A DNA stretch of 64,000 bases, taken from NCBI GenBank assembly GCA_963718295.1, contig CAVQYV010000009.1, positions 1 through 64,000 of the forward strand. Direction: 5' to 3'. The translations under genes were made by a program, and so were the position numbers. The stretch is from CAVQYV01 sp963718295 [NCBI: uncultured Methylomirabilota bacterium] (GTDB lineage Bacteria > Methylomirabilota > Methylomirabilia > CAVQYV01). The notes beneath the pieces are model-generated. The model made no database searches. It saw only the letters and a list, made by a program, of their open reading frames with translations, and was not told the DNA's origin. Below are positions 8,465 through 17,538 of this stretch, one piece after another. Positions within the stretch are counted from its first letter, which is position 1, and each line of letters opens with the position of its first letter.

Positions 8465-8698
8465 TCACCTCGCCGGCTCTTTGTGGATCTCGATCGCAAG
8501 GTCAGGACACATCATGGCGCAGAACCCACATCCGGTGCACTGGCTGTCCTCGGCCATCTCAGTGGGGCAATATCCTTTGAGGTTGAGCCTGCTGCTCATA
8601 GCCAGGGCCTTCTTGGGACAGAAGGCCACACACAGGCCGCATCCCTTACAGCGTTCGGGATTCAGATGCGCTTTCCAATGATCCATGATTCTATCCAT
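8465..8698 (-). CDS. 2-oxoacid:ferredoxin oxidoreductase, delta subunit (2[4Fe-4S] ferredoxin)
   Basis: A 77-residue ferredoxin-like subunit with two cluster motifs: CKGCGLCVAFCPKKAL near residue 17 and CTGCGFCAMMCPDLAI near residue 53. Each supplies the CxxCxxCxxxCP ligands for a [4Fe-4S] cluster. It passes electrons from the ThDP site to free ferredoxin. GGAG precedes the ATG at 8698; the in-frame ATG at 8686 lacks a site. Heads the four-subunit block, 38 bases after the M24-type gene, so the whole set probably shares one transcript. Confidence 0.9.
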   Translation of the reverse strand: MDRIMDHWKAHLNPERCKGCGLCVAFCPKKALAMSSRLNLKGYCPTEMAEDSQCTGCGFCAMMCPDLAIEIHKEPAR

Positions 8699-8736
8699 GC
8701 TTCAGGCTCCAACCCTTCGACCCTTTGAACCCTTCC

Positions 8737-9954
8737 TCATGACAACACGATGATCTCCTTGGGCGTCTGGTGGAGACACTCTCCTGGTCCAGATTTCGTC
8801 ATGAGGTAGTTGTCGCAAATGCCCGCCCAGACCCGGTCATTGCATGCAGTGGGGTGAATCGTCAGGTTCATGCCCGGCTGGATCCTCAAAGTCTCATCTT
8901 CCAGGAAGAACGGCCGTTCCACCAGATCATAGCCCTGCCCGTGGGCGTACAGGCGCAATTCCGGCTTGTATCCTTTCTTCTTAAGGAAGGCGTTGTTGGA
9001 TTGGAGGATCTGGCGGGGGTCGGCGGCGGGCATCAAGAGGCTCAAGGTGTGCTTTTGAGCTTCCACCGCATACCCGAAGGCATCCACCAGTTCCTGAGAA
9101 GGCTTTCCCAGTGAGAAGATGCGAGAGATTTCTGTGTAGAAGCCCCCGGGGCCGTTGACCTCGATCAGGAGGGAGACCTGATCTCCCTCTCGGATGGTCC
9201 GGTTTTGGAAGTGACGGAATTGAAACGGGGCAGGCGCGCCCTTTGGACCCGAACCCACCAGGATCAGCCCCCGCTCGCTTCCCTGTCGGGTCGTCGAATA
9301 GTGAGCTTCCGCATATACCTCAAAGTCACGCATTCCCGGTTTCAGGGTTTTCCTCACGTGTTGGATGGCCGCATCCTGAAGGGCTGCCGCCTTCCTGATC
9401 AGATCGAATTCCTCTTCGCTTTTCAGCGCCTTGATCCGGTCGATCTCATCGGTCAGGTCCACAAACTTCGCTCCTAGCAGATGATCGACCAGATACTGAT
9501 AGAAGTTCATGGGAAAAAAGGAGGGGCCGACCAGACCGATGGTCGAGCCCTTCTTCTCTTTCAACACGCCGACGGCGAGCTCCGCATCGTACGTGTGCGT
9601 GTAGCGAGCGGAGGGAAAATAGGGGGCGCTGAGCCTTCTCTTGACCCCCCGCACGGCCCAAGCCGGGGGAGCCGGCTCGCCCGGAGGGAAAGGGCCTACC
9701 GATATGAGGCTCATCTCCTCCTGGAGAGGGAAGATTACCGTGAAGGGATAGCTATGCCTTGCCGGCAGGTCGGTAAACCATCGCACATACCCTCCCATGA
9801 ACTCCTCGTCCCCTCGCAGGAGCAAATAGTCGATCTTGCGTTCCTTCATCGCCTCTCGGGTCGCTTTCCAACGCCGCTCCAGCTCCTCGGTAGAAATGCT
9901 GGCGGTCAGTCTTTGTTTCGGATCTTCCATGGCTTTTACTCCATCGCTCCTCAT
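8737..9954 (-). CDS. M24 (pita-bread) family protein with altered metal ligands
   Basis: A 405-residue protein with the creatinase/prolidase N-terminal domain (about residues 20-150) and M24 pita-bread domain (about 170-400). The usual five metal ligands D, D, H, E, E appear changed: LIEVNGPGG and FYTEISR in place of the two aspartates, a kept histidine in YAHGQGYDLVERPF, TIHP in place of TIEP, and ICDNYLMTKSG at the last position. It is therefore unlikely to be a plain aminopeptidase; it looks more like metal-free relatives such as creatinase. Start at 9954 chosen because ATGA overlaps the upstream stop, indicating translational coupling to the Tat Fe-S gene. Substrate unknown. Confidence 0.75.
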   Translation of the reverse strand: MRSDGVKAMEDPKQRLTASISTEELERRWKATREAMKERKIDYLLLRGDEEFMGGYVRWFTDLPARHSYPFTVIFPLQEEMSLISVGPFPPGEPAPPAWAVRGVKRRLSAPYFPSARYTHTYDAELAVGVLKEKKGSTIGLVGPSFFPMNFYQYLVDHLLGAKFVDLTDEIDRIKALKSEEEFDLIRKAAALQDAAIQHVRKTLKPGMRDFEVYAEAHYSTTRQGSERGLILVGSGPKGAPAPFQFRHFQNRTIREGDQVSLLIEVNGPGGFYTEISRIFSLGKPSQELVDAFGYAVEAQKHTLSLLMPAADPRQILQSNNAFLKKKGYKPELRLYAHGQGYDLVERPFFLEDETLRIQPGMNLTIHPTACNDRVWAGICDNYLMTKSGPGECLHQTPKEIIVLS

Positions 9955-10928
9955 CAACCCGGAATTTGCGACTCGCAGGGAACGCGGACCTGGCAAAGCC
10001 CGCAGCCATACCCCTTGAAGCCGAAATGCGCATTCACATACTCGGCAGACACTTCCCGAAGGTACTTCTCACAGGCAACCTTATCATGACCCTTCTCCTT
10101 GGAAATGGCCTTGGCCGGACAACGGACGGCGCAGGCCCCGCAGCGCCCCTGGGAGAAATAGAGACAATAGGCATGATGGTCCTGATAGGGACGAGGGGTG
10201 GGCGGCACCTGGATCTTGGCCACCACCGAACCGCAGCGCATGGCCTTCCCTTTGGGGGTGATCAGACCATCGCTCAGGCCAAAGGTCCCCAGGCCCGAGG
10301 CGTAGGCGGCGTGCCTTTCCGACCAGGTGGAGGCAAACCCAAAGCGCCCCGCTTTCGTCATCTTCCAGGAGGGGGAGAGGCAGGGGGCGATGGCGGGAAA
10401 CCCCTCCTCCGAGAGGCGGGCGGCCATATGCTTCCGTAAGGCATCGTTGAATTCCTCCCCGAAGACCCTCGATCGAGCCCATCTCTCGGAGGGATAGGTA
10501 GTCTCTTTTCGATGATCGGCCTTGGTCGCCTCCGTCTGGGGCAGGATCCAACTGATGACAGTCAGCTGATCCGCCGTAACGGACGCCTCGGGAAAGGCGA
10601 TCTGGAAGGCCTCCAGGGGGGTCCAGTGAAAGGGACCGACGTGCTCTTTGTAGGCCTCATAGAGGGCATCGTCACCCCGGGAGAACCCTACCAGCGGCTC
10701 GGCCCAGGCCTTTTCTCCCTGCGCATTCTGGAGGGAGTTTCGGGGAGATTCGAGCACGAAATCTCGGACCAACGAATCGATCCAAGCGGCCGGATCCTCC
10801 TGGGGCGGCGCACAGACTGCCTTTCCGCCCGGCAGGGCCAGGCCCCCCAACACTCCACTCAGGCCCGCGGCGGCGGCCCCCCGAGCCGAAACCTTCAAAA
10901 ACTCCCTGCGAGTGAATCCCCTTTTCAT
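9954..10928 (-). CDS. Tat-exported 4Fe-4S protein related to QueG/reductive dehalogenases
   Basis: A 324-residue protein with a twin-arginine signal (TRREFLKVSARGAAAAG) and a C-terminal part resembling epoxyqueuosine reductase and reductive dehalogenase ends: SERHAAYASGLGTFGLSDG, ITPKGKAMRCGSVV, then cluster ligands RCGACAVRCPAKAIS and a second set GCGLCQVRVPCES. Typically such proteins bind two [4Fe-4S] clusters and some bind a cobamide; no firm cobamide motif was seen here. Export folded through Tat implies a periplasmic redox role. It is coupled by ATGA overlap to the M24-type gene. The exact reaction is unknown. Confidence 0.75.
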   Translation of the reverse strand: MKRGFTRREFLKVSARGAAAAGLSGVLGGLALPGGKAVCAPPQEDPAAWIDSLVRDFVLESPRNSLQNAQGEKAWAEPLVGFSRGDDALYEAYKEHVGPFHWTPLEAFQIAFPEASVTADQLTVISWILPQTEATKADHRKETTYPSERWARSRVFGEEFNDALRKHMAARLSEEGFPAIAPCLSPSWKMTKAGRFGFASTWSERHAAYASGLGTFGLSDGLITPKGKAMRCGSVVAKIQVPPTPRPYQDHHAYCLYFSQGRCGACAVRCPAKAISKEKGHDKVACEKYLREVSAEYVNAHFGFKGYGCGLCQVRVPCESQIPG

Positions 10929-11136
10929 AGTGGAATATCTCCTTTACGCCCGCCCACTGGGAGAGAATCCCGAGGAGACGTCGAGTCCCGGTGCGGGCTT
11001 TGGGGCCGGGGCTTTGAGGGCGGGGCTTCCCAGAAAGGAAACAGATACTTCATGTTGTATTCTTTATATTCTGCCCCTTGACCCCGCCACAAGGCAGGGA
11101 CCTCCGGGCCACGCTCCGGACAAGGCTGCCGGGTCA

Positions 11137-12174
11137 TTAGTCCACTGGCTGCAGCACGATCTTCAGTCCATCTTTCTTCTCGAACTTCTCAAATCCCTTC
11201 TGCCAGTCGGTGATGGGCATCACATCGGTCACGAGGGGCCGGGTCTTCACCTTGCCCTGGGCCATGTACTGGATCGCCTTTCTCCAGGAGGTCCACTTGT
11301 GGGAAAAGACGCCGGTCGTCTTGATCTCCTTGTAGGCTATGGCCTCGAAGTTGACCTCGATCTTCTTCCCGAAGAGGCCGAACTGGGTGTATTTTCCCTG
11401 CTTGCGAAGCATCTGCATCCCCATATCCACGGCAGCGGGGGATCCTGAACATTCGAGCAGCACGTCGGCTCCATATCCCTCAGTCAGGTCCTTCACCGCG
11501 GCGACCGCATCTTCCTTCTCCACATTGAGGGTGTAGTCGGCCCCCAGCGTCTTGGCCAACTGCAGGCGAGGTCCATCCACCGAGGTGCCGACGGCCATGA
11601 CCGTCGCCCCCTCTCCCTTGGCCAGCTGCACATTGATCAGGCCCAGCGTTCCCGGGCCGCTCACGACCACGAAGTCGCCCGAGGTGATCCCGGTGAGGTC
11701 GGTCACCCCGTGGACGCAGCAGGCCAGCGGCTCGGTCAGGGCCCCAGAGAGGAAGTCCACATTCTCCGGAAGCTTATGGATACGGATCGCCGGGACGACC
11801 GTGTAGTTGGTGAACCCCCCATGGAACCAGTATCCCAGCACCCGGCGCTCCGCACAGAGCTGATAGTATCCGGTCCGGCAATAGAGGCACTTGCCACAGG
11901 TGGAAAAGGTAGTCTCGGTGGTCACCTTCTCTCCCACGGCAATTCCTTCCACGTCCTTCCCCACCTCGGCCACCACCCCGGCCATTTCGTGCCCCGTCAC
12001 CACCGGCAGGCGCATGGGGATGGCGATCGCCTCATGATAAACGTGGATGTCGGAGCCGCAGATGCCGGTCCCCTTGATCTCGATCTTCACCTGATCGGGC
12101 CCCACCTTCGGCTCTTCCAGTTCCCTGATCTCCATATTCCCGTGCCCGTGTGCTACCTTCATCAATCCCTTCAT
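11137..12174 (-). CDS. zinc-dependent medium-chain alcohol/polyol dehydrogenase
   Basis: A 345-residue cytoplasmic MDR-family dehydrogenase close to sorbitol and threonine dehydrogenases. Catalytic-zinc residues are visible in GTGICGSDIHVYH and VVTGHEMAGVVAEVG, and the structural-zinc cysteines in CGKCLYCRTGYYQLC near residue 95. The Rossmann motif is VVSGPGTLGLINVQLAKG near residue 168. Family members oxidise secondary alcohols with NAD(P)+. A ribosome site (GGAAAGGAGCG) precedes the ATG. It lies between the cupin gene and the Tat Fe-S gene on the same strand with gaps of 92 and 208 bases, so co-transcription is possible but not shown. Substrate unknown. Confidence 0.85.
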   Translation of the reverse strand: MKGLMKVAHGHGNMEIRELEEPKVGPDQVKIEIKGTGICGSDIHVYHEAIAIPMRLPVVTGHEMAGVVAEVGKDVEGIAVGEKVTTETTFSTCGKCLYCRTGYYQLCAERRVLGYWFHGGFTNYTVVPAIRIHKLPENVDFLSGALTEPLACCVHGVTDLTGITSGDFVVVSGPGTLGLINVQLAKGEGATVMAVGTSVDGPRLQLAKTLGADYTLNVEKEDAVAAVKDLTEGYGADVLLECSGSPAAVDMGMQMLRKQGKYTQFGLFGKKIEVNFEAIAYKEIKTTGVFSHKWTSWRKAIQYMAQGKVKTRPLVTDVMPITDWQKGFEKFEKKDGLKIVLQPVD

Positions 12175-12266
12175 TTTCCTTCGCTCCTTTCCTTTTCCGC
12201 AGATCCGAAATTAGATATGGAAACCCCCTGACTGCCCTTCTCCCATACATCCTTCACCACCAAAAG

Positions 12267-12602
12267 TCAAAAAGCGACCTTGTCTTCCGGCAGGTAAGGC
12301 ACTTTGATGAAAATAAGCTCGATTGCCTCTTTTGTATCATTGCGGATATCATGCTTTTCTGTGGCCTCCAGCCGGAAGGCATCCCCTTGTTTCACCCGTT
12401 GCTCCGTCCCTTCCACGACCATCAGGGGAGTTCCTTTCAAGAAAAAGAAGGTCTCCTCTACTTTCTGGTGATAATGAGGACCCAAGGACTGACCCGGAAG
12501 GAGCCGAATCAATCCCCATTCATGTAACGGCCCCCGAAAGAGATACTTCGGTCCCGAATCTCCCTGGCGATAGGCCAAATCCTTTTCATTCACTCTCTGC
12601 AT
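12267..12602 (-). CDS. small cupin-domain protein
   Basis: A 111-residue single-domain cupin. Motif 1 reads GPHYHQKVEETFFFLKG (metal ligands HxH and E) and motif 2 contributes the later histidine in ATEKHDIRNDT. Members of this size are metal-binding isomerases, dioxygenases or ligand-binding accessories, and the reaction cannot be read from sequence. GAGGGGAG lies just before the start. It is the most upstream gene of the minus-strand run that continues with the alcohol dehydrogenase, and 40 bases downstream of yifB, so it could be the tail of the housekeeping operon instead. Confidence 0.8.
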   Translation of the reverse strand: MQRVNEKDLAYRQGDSGPKYLFRGPLHEWGLIRLLPGQSLGPHYHQKVEETFFFLKGTPLMVVEGTEQRVKQGDAFRLEATEKHDIRNDTKEAIELIFIKVPYLPEDKVAF

Positions 12603-12641
12603 GCGCTCCCCTCCTCATTCCTCCGATCGCCTCAGATCTGC

Positions 12642-14183
12642 TCATCGGCCGAAGTAGGCCGGACCGCGATCCAGGCTCCGGTACTGGATTGCCTCGGCGA
12701 TGTGCTCTGCATCGATTCCCTCTTTTCCGGCCAGATCCGCGATGGTTCGGGCCACCTTCAGGATCCGGTCATGGGCCCGGGCCGAAAAGCCCAGGCGCTC
12801 CATGGCCGACTCCAGAAGTTGCTCTGACCCTCCCTGGAGGGCGCAGAACTTCCGCAGATGCCTGGAGCTCATGTGGGCGTTGCAGAAGATCTTGAATTTG
12901 GCGAACCTTTCCCCCTGGATGGAGCGCGCAGCCCTCACCCGGTCAGCGATGATGGCAGAAGACTCCCCGCACCGCCCCTTCGCCATCTCCTGATATTTCA
13001 GGGGTGGCACCTCTACATGGATATCGATCCGATCCAGCAAGGGACCGGAGATGCGAGAAAAATAGTGCTGGATCTGGGAGGGGGTGCAATAGCATTCCCT
13101 CCGAGGATCATTGAGGTAACCGCAGGGGCATGGATTCATAGCAGCAGCCAGCATGAAACGGGCCGGATAGGTGATGGAGGCCAGGGCGCGGGAGATCGTC
13201 ACCACCCCATCTTCCAGGGGCTGCCGCAAGGCCTCCAGGGCCCCCCGCTTGAACTCAGGCAGCTCATCCAGGAAGAGGACGCCATGGTTAGCCAGGCTCA
13301 CTTCGCCCGGTCGGGGCACGTTCCCACCCCCCACCAGTCCCACATCGGAGATGGTGTGATGGGGAGAGCGGAAAGGCCGCGTGGCCAGCAAGCCCGTCTC
13401 CGGAGGGAGCATCCCCGCTATGCTGTAGATCTTGGTGGTGACCAGGGCCTCCTCCAGGTGGAGCGGCGGAAGGATGGTGGGAAGGCGCCGGGCCAACATG
13501 GTCTTGCCGGCCCCAGGAGGGCCAAGGAGGAGGATGTTGTGGCCTCCGGCAGCGGCCACCTCCAGGGCCCTCTTCACATGCTCCTGACCATGTACATCGG
13601 CGATGTCGATATCATATCGGGAGTTCCGGGCGAAGATCGCCTCTACATCCACCTGGGCCGCTTGCACCTCCTTCTCCCCATCCAAAAACTGCAGGACCTC
13701 CGGCAGGCTGTGCAGGCCATAGACCTGGATATCCTTCACCACAGCAGCCTCCTGCTGGTTTTCCCAAGGGAGGATGATTCCCTCCAATCCCTGGTCCCGC
13801 GCTACGATCGCCATGGGCAGGACCCCCTTGATGGGTCGCAGCAGGCCATCCAGCGAGAGCTCCCCCACCAATAGGTACAAGCCCAATCGGGTCTTCTTTA
13901 CCTGATCCTGCGCTGCCAAAATCCCCACCGCCATGGGCAGATCGAAGGCGGCCCCTTCTTTCTTGATCCCAGCAGGGGCGAGGTTCACGGTGATCCGCTT
14001 GGAGGGGAATTTGAGGCCGGAATTCTTGATGGCCGCCTTGATCCGGTCCCGGCTCTCTTTCACTGAAACATCGGGCAGGCCAACCGTGGAAAAGGCGGGC
14101 AATCCCTGGCTGATATCGATCTCCACCTCCACCAGGTAGGCCTCGATCCCGGAAACGGCTCCGCTCCAGACCTTGGCAAGCAT
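12642..14183 (-). CDS. comM: YifB/ComM-family AAA+ ATPase (Mg-chelatase-like)
   Basis: A 513-residue protein of the YifB/ComM family. The N-terminal Lon-S5-like domain ([37 protein letters not shown]) is followed by an AAA+ core with Walker [18 protein letters not shown] near residue 220, Walker [10 protein letters not shown] and the Mg-chelatase C-terminal part with the cysteine cluster [17 protein letters not shown]. ComM in competent bacteria is a helicase that aids branch migration during recombination of incoming DNA. It directly abuts the cNMP-domain gene upstream, at the distal end of the ffh operon. Confidence 0.92.
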   Translation of the reverse strand: MLAKVWSGAVSGIEAYLVEVEIDISQGLPAFSTVGLPDVSVKESRDRIKAAIKNSGLKFPSKRITVNLAPAGIKKEGAAFDLPMAVGILAAQDQVKKTRLGLYLLVGELSLDGLLRPIKGVLPMAIVARDQGLEGIILPWENQQEAAVVKDIQVYGLHSLPEVLQFLDGEKEVQAAQVDVEAIFARNSRYDIDIADVHGQEHVKRALEVAAAGGHNILLLGPPGAGKTMLARRLPTILPPLHLEEALVTTKIYSIAGMLPPETGLLATRPFRSPHHTISDVGLVGGGNVPRPGEVSLANHGVLFLDELPEFKRGALEALRQPLEDGVVTISRALASITYPARFMLAAAMNPCPCGYLNDPRRECYCTPSQIQHYFSRISGPLLDRIDIHVEVPPLKYQEMAKGRCGESSAIIADRVRAARSIQGERFAKFKIFCNAHMSSRHLRKFCALQGGSEQLLESAMERLGFSARAHDRILKVARTIADLAGKEGIDAEHIAEAIQYRSLDRGPAYFGR

Positions 14184-14648
14184 CTAAAAGCCCTTGGTGA
14201 TGGAGAACAGGCTGGTGATCTTTTCGTTCGTCTCTCGCAGCCGTCGAGACAGGGTTTGACAGAATACCCAGAGCAGCTTGTAGGCCAGTTCTTTGTTTTG
14301 AGAAAGAAGCTTGTTGAAGTCGGCCTTGTCCATGAGCAGGAGTCGGCAATCGGTATGGGCGATGGCTGAGGCAGAGCGGGGAAATTCGTCGATCAGGGCC
14401 ATCTCTCCGAAATAGCTGCCTTTCTCCAAGACGGCCAGGGCCTCCTCTCCGATTCCCGCCACATACTTGCTAATCCGAACCTTTCCCTCCAGCACCGCAT
14501 AGAACGCATCTCCCACCTCTCCTTCGTGGAAGACCACCTCCTCCGCCGAATAGTCCCTCTCGGCGCTGATGCCCGAAACCAAGGCAAGCTCCCCATCGGA
14601 TAGATCCCTGAAGAGAAAGACGTTTCGAAATAGCGCAGCGATATCCAT
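14184..14648 (-). CDS. stand-alone cyclic-nucleotide-binding-domain protein
   Basis: A 154-residue protein made of one Crp-type cNMP-binding beta-barrel (LFRDLSDGELALVSG, GDAFYAVLEGKVRI, GSYFGEMALIDEFPRSASA) plus a C-terminal helix (LLWVFCQTLSRRLRETNEKI). There is no helix-turn-helix, so it is not a transcription factor by itself. The phosphate-binding cassette GEMALIDEFPRSA is complete, which suggests that a nucleotide can bind. It sits between yraN and yifB, a recurrent position in Desulfobacterota gene runs. Partner unknown. Confidence 0.85.
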   Translation of the reverse strand: MDIAALFRNVFLFRDLSDGELALVSGISAERDYSAEEVVFHEGEVGDAFYAVLEGKVRISKYVAGIGEEALAVLEKGSYFGEMALIDEFPRSASAIAHTDCRLLLMDKADFNKLLSQNKELAYKLLWVFCQTLSRRLRETNEKITSLFSITKGF

Positions 14649-14671
14649 GGCTCTCCCTCCTGATTCCTCCC

Positions 14672-15052
14672 TCAGGCGAAGGTTTCGACCCCCTCTTCGT
14701 CAAATGCATCCCGGATCAATTCCATATCCTCCAGCTTCCCATCCGGGGAAATCTGAATGGCCACCACATCGAAGCGACAGTCCCCCTCCCACTTCCTCTG
14801 GGCCAGAAAAAACTGTGCAGCCTTGATCACCTGTCTCTGTTTGGTGAGATTGATCGAGGCCGCCGGGCTTATACCTCCCGTTCGGCTCCGTACCTCGACG
14901 AAAACGAGGACCTTCTTCTCCAGGGCGATCAGATCCACCTCCCCCAAGGGACAGGTATAATTCTCCTCCAGGATACGATAGCCTTCCTTCTGCAACCGAC
15001 CCTTGGCCAGTTCTTCTGCTCGCTTGCCCAGGGACTTTCTTTCCTGGGTCAC
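14672..15052 (-). CDS. YraN-family (UPF0102) endonuclease-like protein
   Basis: A 126-residue protein of UPF0102, which has a PD-(D/E)xK nuclease-like fold. The active-site pattern is clear: GYRILEENYTCPLGEVDLIA gives the acidic residues and VFVEVRSRTG gives the ExK-like strand, here E-V-R rather than E-V-K. The family is widespread and commonly next to rnhB, as here, where it overlaps rnhB by 4 bases; it may help DNA processing, but a role is not established. Length is normal. Confidence 0.9.
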   Translation of the reverse strand: MTQERKSLGKRAEELAKGRLQKEGYRILEENYTCPLGEVDLIALEKKVLVFVEVRSRTGGISPAASINLTKQRQVIKAAQFFLAQRKWEGDCRFDVVAIQISPDGKLEDMELIRDAFDEEGVETFA

Positions 15053-15693
15053 GGATGGGGTTCCCCAAAGAGATCACCCATTTCCTCGTTGGGAAGCAGC
15101 TCCTTTACCCCTTTGAAGGTCCGACGATGGATGGGGCAAGGCCCATATTCCCTCAAGGCCCGCAGATGGTCCGCCGTCCCGTATCCTTTGTGCTGAATGA
15201 AACCATAGCAGGGAAAGATCTCGTGATATAGGGCCATTAGACGGTCACGGGTGACCTTGGCCACGATAGAGGCAGCGGCGATGGAAGGAGAATGGGATTC
15301 GCCCTTGGGCAGTGCGAGCGCAGGGATGGAAAGGGAAGGCAGCTGGTTCCCGTCGATGAGGAGGAAATCAGGACGGGGTTGGAGGGGGGATACCGCCCTC
15401 TCCATGGCCAGGAGGGTGGCACGCAGGATATTGATGCGGTCGATTGTCTTTTCATCCACTATCCCAATGCCGATACCCAAGGCGGTGGAATGGATGATCG
15501 GGAAGAGCCTTTCCCGCTGCTTTGGCCTCAGCTGTTTGGAATCGCGTAACCCTTCAATCCGGGCGCCGAGGGGCAGCACGACCGCTGCGGCCACCACCGC
15601 GCCGGCCAAAGTCCCCCTCCCTGCTTCATCGATGCCGGCAATGATTCGGTAACCGGAGGCATGAAGCTCTCGTTCGTAGTCCTTGAGGGCCAT
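15049..15693 (-). CDS. rnhB: ribonuclease HII
   Basis: A 214-residue type 2 RNase H that removes ribonucleotides from RNA-DNA hybrids and misincorporated sites. The catalytic start GIDEAGRGTLAGAVVAAAV, the acidic LLIDGNQLP and the AAASIVAKVTRDRLM block are present; GTLAGA replaces the more common GPLAGP. The ending PCPIHRRTFKGVKELL is typical. It overlaps yraN by 4 bases and follows the DUF502 gene by 20 bases. Confidence 0.95.
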   Translation of the reverse strand: MALKDYERELHASGYRIIAGIDEAGRGTLAGAVVAAAVVLPLGARIEGLRDSKQLRPKQRERLFPIIHSTALGIGIGIVDEKTIDRINILRATLLAMERAVSPLQPRPDFLLIDGNQLPSLSIPALALPKGESHSPSIAAASIVAKVTRDRLMALYHEIFPCYGFIQHKGYGTADHLRALREYGPCPIHRRTFKGVKELLPNEEMGDLFGEPHP

Positions 15694-15713
15694 GCGATAT
15701 CCTGGCCAAAAGT

Positions 15714-16364
15714 TTATATCGATGCACCAGGCCCTGCGGCCCGGACAGTGAGTCGGGGAGGAGTCGCGATCCCTCCCGAGAGGATGATCCGTATCCCCTC
15801 CTCGATGCTGAGATCGGAGTAGTACACCTCCTCCCGGGGGAAAAAGACGATCTCCCCCAGATAGAGATGATTGGTCGGGATATAGACGGCGGCGAGGGGC
15901 TCTCTTGTCGGCCCTTCCCCTCCCAGGGCGGAGATGTCACACTCCAGCTCCGACTGGTCGGTGAGGAAACCGAAGGCATATATACCCTTGCGAGGATATT
16001 CCACCATCACAAAACGCTTGAAGGAGGCCCTCCCCGCGGGCGAGAAGGCATCCACCATCTGCTTTAACGAGGGATAAATGCTTCTGATTAGAGGGATCCT
16101 GGCCAGCAGGGAATCACCCCAAAAGATGAGGCGCTGTCCCACAACATTGGTGGTCACCAGCCCGACCAGAAGGATCAAGACGATCGTCGAGATGAACCCT
16201 AACCCTGGAATATGATATCCCAAGATCCGATCATAGATCGGCGCCAGAAATCCATCCACCAGGTTAAAGACCCACCAGATGAGAAAAAGCGTGACCGAGA
16301 TGGGAATGAGCACCACCAGGCCCGCGACGAATTTCCTCTTAATGCTTGCCCTTAGATTTCCCAT
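15714..16364 (-). CDS. DUF502-family membrane protein
   Basis: A 216-residue inner-membrane protein with two N-terminal spans (VVLIPISVTLFLIWWVFNLV and ISTIVLILLVGLVTTNVVG) and a soluble C-terminal domain ending in proline-rich sequence. The marker IRSIYPSLKQMVDAFSP and PRKGIYAFGFLTDQS fit DUF502. Function is unknown across bacteria; the position beside rplS and rnhB suggests only co-regulation with growth genes. Confidence 0.88.
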   Translation of the reverse strand: MGNLRASIKRKFVAGLVVLIPISVTLFLIWWVFNLVDGFLAPIYDRILGYHIPGLGFISTIVLILLVGLVTTNVVGQRLIFWGDSLLARIPLIRSIYPSLKQMVDAFSPAGRASFKRFVMVEYPRKGIYAFGFLTDQSELECDISALGGEGPTREPLAAVYIPTNHLYLGEIVFFPREEVYYSDLSIEEGIRIILSGGIATPPRLTVRAAGPGASI

Positions 16365-16397
16365 CCCTGCGCCTTCTCATCGACACCTTCTGGCCGA

Positions 16398-16748
16398 TCA
16401 TCTCAGCCTCTTCTCCTTGATGCGAGCCGCCTTCCCTCTTAACTTCCGCAGGTAATAGAGTTTGGCCCGCCTCACCAGGCCCCTGCGCACCACCTCCACC
16501 TTCTCAATCATGGGGGAATGCAAGGGAAAGGTGCGTTCCACCCCTACGCCATAGGTGACCTTCCGCACGGTGAAAGTGGAGCCCAAACCACCCCTTCTTA
16601 TGCGCATTACCACGCCCTCGAAGGCCTGAAGCCTCTCTTTTTCTCCTTCCTTCACCTTGACTTGGACCTTCACCGTGTCGCCCGGCTCAAAACCGACCAG
16701 GTCCTTTCGCAGCATCTCTTCTTCCACGGCATTGATGATATGATTCAT
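16398..16748 (-). CDS. rplS: 50S ribosomal protein L19
   Basis: A 116-residue L19 that lies at the 30S-50S interface. Sequence such as [39 protein letters not shown] and [17 protein letters not shown] is standard. A good ribosome site (AAGGAGAGACG) precedes the start. It follows trmD by 52 bases in the conserved rpsP-rimM-trmD-rplS order. Confidence 0.97.
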   Translation of the reverse strand: MNHIINAVEEEMLRKDLVGFEPGDTVKVQVKVKEGEKERLQAFEGVVMRIRRGGLGSTFTVRKVTYGVGVERTFPLHSPMIEKVEVVRRGLVRRAKLYYLRKLRGKAARIKEKRLR

Positions 16749-16800
16749 TTTCGTCTCTCCTTACTTCAAACCAAACGGGAAGGAAAGCTTGAGGTAAAGC

Positions 16801-17538
16801 TCAGTTCTCCTCCCTCTCAATCTCCTTCAACACGAGCACATCTTCATCGGATAACGGTGCGATCTCGAGGAGGTCCGGCCTTCTGGTCCGGGTTCGCCGC
16901 AGGGCCTCCTTTCGCCGCCACCGGCGTATATCTTCATGATTGCCCGAGATGAGGATCGGCGGCACCTCCATCCCCTCGAAAGCAGCAGGCCGGGTATAGT
17001 GAGGATGCTCCAGGATGCCTTCGTAGAAGGAGTCCCCTCGGGCCGAATCCTCGTCCCCTAAAACTCCGGGGATCAGGCGCACCAAGGCCTCCACCATCAC
17101 CAGAGATGGCAACTCACCGCCGGAAAGGACATAATCGCCAATGGAGATCTCATCGGTGACCAGCGACTCCCTCACCCGCTCATCCACTCCCTTATAGCGT
17201 CCACAGATGAAGATCAGATGGTCCTCCTGGGCCAGCCTCTTCGCCAACTCCTGGTCGAAACGGCATCCCTGGGGGGACAAGAGGACGACCCGAGCGGAGG
17301 AGTCCCGGCTCAGGCAGTCTCTGACCGCAGAAGAGATGGGCTCCACCTTCAAGACCATGCCAGGCCCTCCGCCAAAAGGGAGATCATCGACAACTCGATG
17401 CCTGTCTTTCGCGTACTCGCGAAAATTCACCACATTGATTTTCAGAAGGCCCTTTTCCTGGGCCCGACGTACGATGCTCTCCCGAAGGGGAGCCAGCACC
17501 ATCTCGGGAAATAAAGTCAGGATATCATATATTTTCAA
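16801..17538 (-). CDS. trmD: tRNA (guanine37-N1)-methyltransferase
   Basis: A 245-residue SPOUT-class methyltransferase that makes m1G37 in tRNAs and prevents frameshifting. The knot region [19 protein letters not shown] and the block [20 protein letters not shown] are diagnostic. The N-terminus [19 protein letters not shown] is normal. It overlaps rimM by 14 bases, a sign of coupling. Confidence 0.97.
   Translation of the reverse strand: MKIYDILTLFPEMVLAPLRESIVRRAQEKGLLKINVVNFREYAKDRHRVVDDLPFGGGPGMVLKVEPISSAVRDCLSRDSSARVVLLSPQGCRFDQELAKRLAQEDHLIFICGRYKGVDERVRESLVTDEISIGDYVLSGGELPSLVMVEALVRLIPGVLGDEDSARGDSFYEGILEHPHYTRPAAFEGMEVPPILISGNHEDIRRWRRKEALRRTRTRRPDLLEIAPLSDEDVLVLKEIEREEN

Noticed and set aside
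8737-12602. DMSP-degrading cluster (cupin lyase, DddP, ADH)
   Set aside because: The M24 protein lacks the DddP aspartates and the cupin lacks lyase-specific residues that I could recognise.
12858-13874. 338-codon plus-strand frame opposite comM
   Set aside because: Shadow of a clear AAA+ gene; no domain, and repetitive G/H/R-rich composition.
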